This document shows positions 5,680-8,897 of a stretch of 8,897 nucleotides of DNA, in pieces. The stretch comes from Deltaproteobacteria bacterium. Lineage in GTDB: Bacteria > Desulfobacterota > Desulfarculia > Desulfarculales > Desulfarculaceae. Location of the stretch: contig JAKAGJ010000052.1 of the NCBI GenBank assembly GCA_021815655.1, positions 1 to 8,897 on the forward strand, read 5' to 3'. The first letter of the stretch is position 1, and the number at the start of each line of letters is the position of its first letter. The notes beneath the pieces were generated by a model that saw only the letters and a program-made list of their open reading frames with translations, did not search any database and had not been told where the DNA came from. Position numbers and translations under genes: made by a program.

Positions 5680-7598
5680 GCCGCCGCCTCCTTGGCCTCG
5701 GCCCGGATGGCCCCGGCCGGGCAGATCTGGGCGCAGACCCCGCAGCCCACGCACACCACCTCGTCGATGACCGCCCGGCCCGTCTTCTCGTCGAAGGAAA
5801 GCCCCGGACAGCGGAAGGCCCGGCTACAGAAGCGGTGGCAGCCGCAGTCGTCGCCCCGGCATAGCCCCTGGTCTATGGTCATATGATAGGGGTGGCCTCC
5901 GCGCCGGCCCTGCACCAAGGCGCACACCCGGCGGAAGATAAGCACCTTGAGCCCCGGCGCGCCCTGCACGGCGTCGAAGACCGCCTCCTGGGCGGCGGCC
6001 AGGTCATAGGGGTCCACCACCTGGAAGTCCAGGCCCAAACCCCGGCAGACGTCCTCCACGTCCACCGAGGTGCCGGCCTGCCCGGTGGCGGTCATGCCGG
6101 TGCCCGGGTGGGGCTGGAATCCGGTCATGGCCGTGGCCGAGTTGTCCAGCACGATGAGCAGGTAGTTTGACTGGTTCCAGCGGGCGTTGACCAGCCCGGG
6201 CAGGGCGGCGTGGAAGAAGGTGCTGTCGCCCACCACGCTCACCACCGGCTGGTCGAAGCCCTGCTCCTTGAGCTTGCCCAGACCGGAGGCCACCCCCAGG
6301 CCCGAGCCCATGCAGTGCACCGAGTTGACCCGCCTGAAACCGGTGGTGTGAATCCCCAGGGTGTAGCAGCCGATGTCGCCGCTGACAATGCCCTGGCGTC
6401 CGTCCAAGGCAAGAGCCTGCTTGATGGCCCAGTAGCTGGCCCGGTGGGGGCAGCCCGGACAGAAGCCGAATTCCCGGAAGGGCACCAGCTGGGCGTTGGC
6501 CTGCTGGACCTGGGCGGCGTAGGCCGGGTCGGCGCCCCGCCAGTCCAGGCCCAGGATGGCCCCCATGGCCCGGGCCAGGCGGCCGGGGCTCAGCTCGCCC
6601 ACGCGGGGCAGGTGCCCCGAGGCCTTGCCGAAGAAGCGCTTGACCCCCAGGTCGGGGGCGTGCTGGGCGTAGAAGGCCTTGACCTCGGTTTCGATGAAGG
6701 GGTCCACCTCCTCGGCGAACAGTACCTGGCCGGCGGCGGCCAGATGCTTGAGCAACAACGCCTCGTCCAGGGGCCAGGTGCAGGCCAGCTTCAACAGCCC
6801 CACGCGATCAGCCGCGCCCAATAGGGCGGCGGCCTCGGCGGCGTAGAGGGCCGAGCTGCCCGAGGCGATGACCAACAGTTCCGGCGCCGGAGGGCCGCTG
6901 TAGGTGTTGAAGCCGCTTCCAGCCATGATCTGCCCGGCTTTTGCCAGCTTGTCCTTCATGGCCTGATGCTTGGCCACCACCGGGGTGGTGGACCAGGCCT
7001 GCTTGGGGTCCCAGTGGGGGCGGGGCCGGGAGTTGGGCAGGGGGCCGGGCACCACGCCGGCCCGGGTGTGGCTGAGCCGGCTCAAGGAGCGCAGCACCAC
7101 CAGGTTGCCGATGGCCTCGCTCAGATCAAAGGCGAACTTGGTCATGGCCAGGCACTCGGCGGGGGTGGTCGGCTCCAACAGCGGCAGGTCGGCCAGGCGG
7201 GCTATGAAGCGGGCGTCCTCCTCGTTGGTGGAACTGATGCCCGAGGGGTCGTCGGCGGTGACCAGCACCATGCCGCCCCTGGTGCCGCTGATGGTCAGGT
7301 TGCAGATGAAATCCTGGGCCACGTTGACCCCGTTCTGCTTCATGGAGGCCATGGCCCTCAAGCCCGTGAAGCTGGCGGCGGCGGCGGTCTCCACGGCCAC
7401 CTTCTCATTCACCGACCACTCCACGTAGATGCCGGCGCTGGCGGCGCTGTCGGCCAGGCTCTCCAGTATCTCGCTGCTGGGATTGCCGGGATAGGCCGCG
7501 GCCAGGCTCAGGCCGGCCTCCAGGGCGCCTCGGGCGATGGCCTCGTTGCCCTGCAAGAGGGCGATCTCGCCGGGCTTGAGCTTGGTCAGATCAGCCAT
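5676..7598 (-). CDS. iorA: Indolepyruvate ferredoxin oxidoreductase alpha subunit (IorA)
   Basis: Catalytic subunit of the thiamine-diphosphate enzyme that oxidatively decarboxylates aryl-pyruvates with coenzyme A and passes electrons to ferredoxin. At 640 residues it is close to the usual 600-640. Domains in order: pyruvate-oxidoreductase-type alpha domain (about 10-190, LLQGNEAIARGALEAG, AAYPGNPSSEI), a transketolase-C-like middle domain (about 240-350), FCPGCPHR (379-386), the TPP domain (GDIGCYTLG 407-415; GDSTFFH 457-463; LDNSATAMTG 484-493) and a C-terminal ferredoxin-like module. Its second cluster motif is regular (CVGCGVCAQICP, Cys616/619/622/626). The first is spaced unusually (Cys580, 585, 587, 591, 597). 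The start is ATG 7598, with AAGGAG (7606-7611) 7 nt upstream. An in-frame ATG at 7667 would add a Pro-rich 23 residues and overlap the upstream gene deeply, so it was rejected. It overlaps the upstream gene by 8 bp and iorB by 4 bp. Confidence 0.95.
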   Translation of the reverse strand: MADLTKLKPGEIALLQGNEAIARGALEAGLSLAAAYPGNPSSEILESLADSAASAGIYVEWSVNEKVAVETAAAASFTGLRAMASMKQNGVNVAQDFICNLTISGTRGGMVLVTADDPSGISSTNEEDARFIARLADLPLLEPTTPAECLAMTKFAFDLSEAIGNLVVLRSLSRLSHTRAGVVPGPLPNSRPRPHWDPKQAWSTTPVVAKHQAMKDKLAKAGQIMAGSGFNTYSGPPAPELLVIASGSSALYAAEAAALLGAADRVGLLKLACTWPLDEALLLKHLAAAGQVLFAEEVDPFIETEVKAFYAQHAPDLGVKRFFGKASGHLPRVGELSPGRLARAMGAILGLDWRGADPAYAAQVQQANAQLVPFREFGFCPGCPHRASYWAIKQALALDGRQGIVSGDIGCYTLGIHTTGFRRVNSVHCMGSGLGVASGLGKLKEQGFDQPVVSVVGDSTFFHAALPGLVNARWNQSNYLLIVLDNSATAMTGFQPHPGTGMTATGQAGTSVDVEDVCRGLGLDFQVVDPYDLAAAQEAVFDAVQGAPGLKVLIFRRVCALVQGRRGGHPYHMTIDQGLCRGDDCGCHRFCSRAFRCPGLSFDEKTGRAVIDEVVCVGCGVCAQICPAGAIRAEAKEAAA

Positions 7599-8673
7599 GG
7601 ACCCGCTCCTTCCAGGCCGCGCGGGCGCGGGCGCGCTTGTTGGCGGCGGCGGTGCAAAGGTGCTCATAGGACTGGCGGGGCATCTCCTCGATCTCCAGGA
7701 GCCCCTGGCTCCGGGCCAGGTCCAGGAGTTCCCGCCCCTGGGGGCTGCGCACCAGGATGGTGTTCCATCCCGGCCGCCCCTCGGCGGCGCCCACCGACAG
7801 GTCGGCCAGCTCGCTGGTCAGGTCCGGGCACAGGCCGCATCCCGGCAGGACCACCGGGCGCACGTCATCCAGGGGGATGGCCGCGCTACCCTTGCGGGTG
7901 GTCACCTCCAACACGCCGGCCGGCGGCGGCGGGAAGTCGGCCCGGGTCACCGGTTCCCGCACCCCGGCGGCCTCCAGGACCCCGCGCAGGCCGCGGGCCG
8001 AAAGGTTCAGGGTGCAGAACAAACCCACGATGAGTTTCAGGCGCCGGGCCTGGGCATAGCGGGGGTGGCCGGCCATGGCGGCGGCGGCCAGCACCTGGCA
8101 GGGCAGGCCCACCAGGCCCAGGGCGTGCTCGGCCGGCTCGGCCAGGGCCTGGTTCAATGCCGAGAGCGAGCCCCCGGCGGCGTAGATGGAGCCGCTGGCG
8201 GCCAGCACCTCGGCCCGCTCGCGCACGCGCACGCCCTCGGGCGCGCCGCGCAGGCCGGCCTGGGTCAGCACCGCCTCGCCGATGAGCCCCTCCGCCAGGG
8301 CCAGGGACATCAGCGCGCTGACCACGCCACCATATTGCACCCGCCCAGCCAGATCCGGCGACAAGGCCCGCGCCCACCAGGCATCCAGCACCGGCCCCAG
8401 GGGCTCGGCCTGGGGTCGGCCCAGGGCCGCCAAGAGGTCCGCGCGCTTGCGGTCGGGATCGGGTTCCGGGGCCTGGGGGCAGATGTCGATGCACCGCCCG
8501 TCCTCTAGCCCGCAGGCGTCGGGCGCGGCCACCTGGCCGTCGTGAAATACGAGATAGGGGCACAGCCCCACGCAGGCGCCGCAGGCCACGCACCAGCCGG
8601 GGTCCAGTACCTGGGCCTTGAGGCGCTCCAGGCTGGCCGCCGAAAGCTGGCTGGCCGCAAGTGCAGAGGTCAT
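7591..8673 (-). CDS. FrhB/FdhB-family iron-sulfur flavoprotein subunit
   Basis: Predicted 360-residue member of the coenzyme F420 hydrogenase/dehydrogenase beta-subunit family. These are FAD and [4Fe-4S] proteins that link a redox partner to F420 or, in many bacteria, other carriers. The N-terminus has CVACGACVGLCP (Cys28, 31, 34, 38) and a second, looser set, CGLEDGRCIDICP (Cys54, 61, 65), giving seven cysteines. Family landmarks follow: QYGGVVSALM (113-122), GLPCQVLAA (189-197), FCTLN (219-223) and CGLCPDLTSELADLSVG (279-295). A basic tail ends the protein. The start is ATG 8673, with GGGAGG (8681-8686) at 7 nt; a longer frame reaches 8748 but its extra 25 residues are not family-like. It leads the operon and overlaps iorA by 8 bp, so it probably accepts or supplies electrons for IorAB. 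Whether it binds F420 cannot be seen. Other family roles (formate dehydrogenase, Hdr- or sulfite-reductase-linked subunits) are less likely here. Confidence 0.88.
   Translation of the reverse strand: MTSALAASQLSAASLERLKAQVLDPGWCVACGACVGLCPYLVFHDGQVAAPDACGLEDGRCIDICPQAPEPDPDRKRADLLAALGRPQAEPLGPVLDAWWARALSPDLAGRVQYGGVVSALMSLALAEGLIGEAVLTQAGLRGAPEGVRVRERAEVLAASGSIYAAGGSLSALNQALAEPAEHALGLVGLPCQVLAAAAMAGHPRYAQARRLKLIVGLFCTLNLSARGLRGVLEAAGVREPVTRADFPPPPAGVLEVTTRKGSAAIPLDDVRPVVLPGCGLCPDLTSELADLSVGAAEGRPGWNTILVRSPQGRELLDLARSQGLLEIEEMPRQSYEHLCTAAANKRARARAAWKERVHG
7606..7611 (-). promoter_or_regulatory. Ribosome binding site deciding the iorA start
   Basis: AAGGAG on the minus strand, 7 nt before ATG 7598. 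It lies inside the end of the upstream coding sequence and favours the 640-residue IorA over the longer frame starting at 7667. Confidence 0.8.
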
Positions 8674-8680
8674 GGGTTTT

Positions 8681-8686
8681 CCTCCC
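8681..8686 (-). promoter_or_regulatory. Ribosome binding site deciding the FrhB-like start
   Basis: GGGAGG on the minus strand, 7 nt before ATG 8673. This supports the 360-residue start over the longer frame that begins at 8748. Confidence 0.8.
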
Positions 8687-8744
8687 GGCGCCCGCTCACC
8701 TGGGCGTCTCCCCGACCTGACGGGTTGGTGTTTGTGACGAACTG

Positions 8745-8767
8745 CCAACTAGTTGGGTGTATACCCA
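8745..8767. promoter_or_regulatory. Palindromes that may form an operator
   Basis: CCAACTAGTTGG (8745-8756) is a perfect 12-bp palindrome, overlapped by a second inverted repeat, TGGGT (8754-8758) with ACCCA (8763-8767). They cover the candidate -10 box and start site of the minus-strand operon, where a repressor would bind. No regulator gene is in the window, so this is a positional guess. Confidence 0.35.
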
Positions 8768-8785
8768 CGCCATATGCCTCAACAA
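8758..8785 (-). promoter_or_regulatory. Candidate promoter of the FrhB-like/iorAB operon
   Basis: On the minus strand, TTGTTG (8785-8780) is followed after 16 bp by TATACA (8763-8758). Both boxes are mediocre matches. The predicted start near 8751 would give a leader of about 75 nt. It is the best candidate seen in the A/T-richer part of the 224-bp upstream region. Confidence 0.35.
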
Positions 8786-8897
8786 GGATTAGCAGCCTCG
8801 GCGGTAAAAAGCAACGCCCTGGTGTAAGCTGAAGGCCATGCCCCCATGGCCATCGCGTCCGCCCCTGGTTTTGATGGCTTGTCGGCCGGGGCAAACC
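8768..8897. other. Non-coding region upstream of the operon
   Basis: No credible gene was found in these last 130 bases. Besides the -35 candidate it holds one short hairpin, GGCCATG (8834-8840) with CATGGCC (8845-8851), loop CCCC and no T-tract. It may be the start of a longer intergenic region that continues past the window edge. Confidence 0.4.

Noticed and set aside
7599..7667. Longer IorA starting at 7667
   Set aside because: The extra 23 residues are Pro/Ala-rich, would overlap the upstream gene by 77 bp, and the AAGGAG at 7606-7611 points to the ATG at 7598.
6966..8033. 355-codon open frame on the plus strand, antisense to iorA and the FrhB-like gene
   Set aside because: It spans the junction of two well-supported genes on the other strand, is low in complexity (Gly, Pro, Arg runs) and shows no domain.
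7537..8508. 323-codon plus-strand open frame opposite the FrhB-like gene
   Set aside because: Shadow of the minus-strand gene, with Gly/Gln/His-rich nonsense-like composition and no family motif.
8834..8851. Short hairpin GGCCATG/CATGGCC as a terminator for a gene beyond the right edge
   Set aside because: The stem is only 7 bp and no T-tract follows on either strand.
8670..8894. 74-codon minus-strand open frame at the right edge
   Set aside because: It covers the promoter-like and palindromic region, overlaps the ribosome binding site of the FrhB-like gene and resembles no known protein.

Overview
The window is about two-thirds G+C and reads as chromosomal DNA of a strict anaerobe. The best guess is a Desulfarculus-like sulfate reducer or syntroph of the Desulfobacterota (formerly Deltaproteobacteria). 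That placement is inference, drawn from gene content (a ferredoxin-dependent 2-oxoacid oxidoreductase, an FrhB-type flavoprotein subunit, a tiny stand-alone biotin carrier, a Cache-fused DRE-TIM synthase) and base composition. No rRNA, tRNA, CRISPR array, transposase or phage gene is visible.

Layout, left to right. The plus strand holds aspS (25-1812), whose anticodon-binding domain carries the histidine typical of non-discriminating enzymes. Next is a good sigma70-type promoter (1840-1869) with a ~130-nt leader and a LysM-domain lipoprotein (2007-2456), closed by two strong hairpins of which the second is a classic intrinsic terminator (2518-2560). Then comes a DRE-TIM metallolyase-family Claisen synthase carrying an extra C-terminal Cache-like sensor domain (2709-4547), preceded by a perfect TATAAT box. 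Last on this strand is a 70-residue biotin carrier protein with a TTG start (4697-4909). A 29-bp perfect inverted repeat with T-tracts on both sides (4947-5041) ends this strand's genes.

From 5065 to 8673 the minus strand holds a tight three-gene operon, transcribed leftwards: an FrhB/FdhB-like iron-sulfur flavoprotein subunit, iorA and iorB. The genes overlap by 8 and 4 bp, so they are probably translationally coupled. IorAB oxidise aryl-pyruvates (from aromatic amino acids) or similar 2-oxoacids to acyl-CoA with ferredoxin-level electrons. The FrhB-like partner suggests these electrons are exchanged with another carrier. The 224 bp upstream of the operon contain a weak promoter candidate and a perfect 12-bp palindrome that could be an operator.

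The least ordinary points are the Cache-fused synthase (a metabolic enzyme with what looks like a small-molecule sensor as its regulatory tail), the FrhB-IorA-IorB operon, and the paired REP-like palindromes that double as a bidirectional terminator. No clearly new multi-gene system is evident. There is no gene-free stretch longer than 300 bases.
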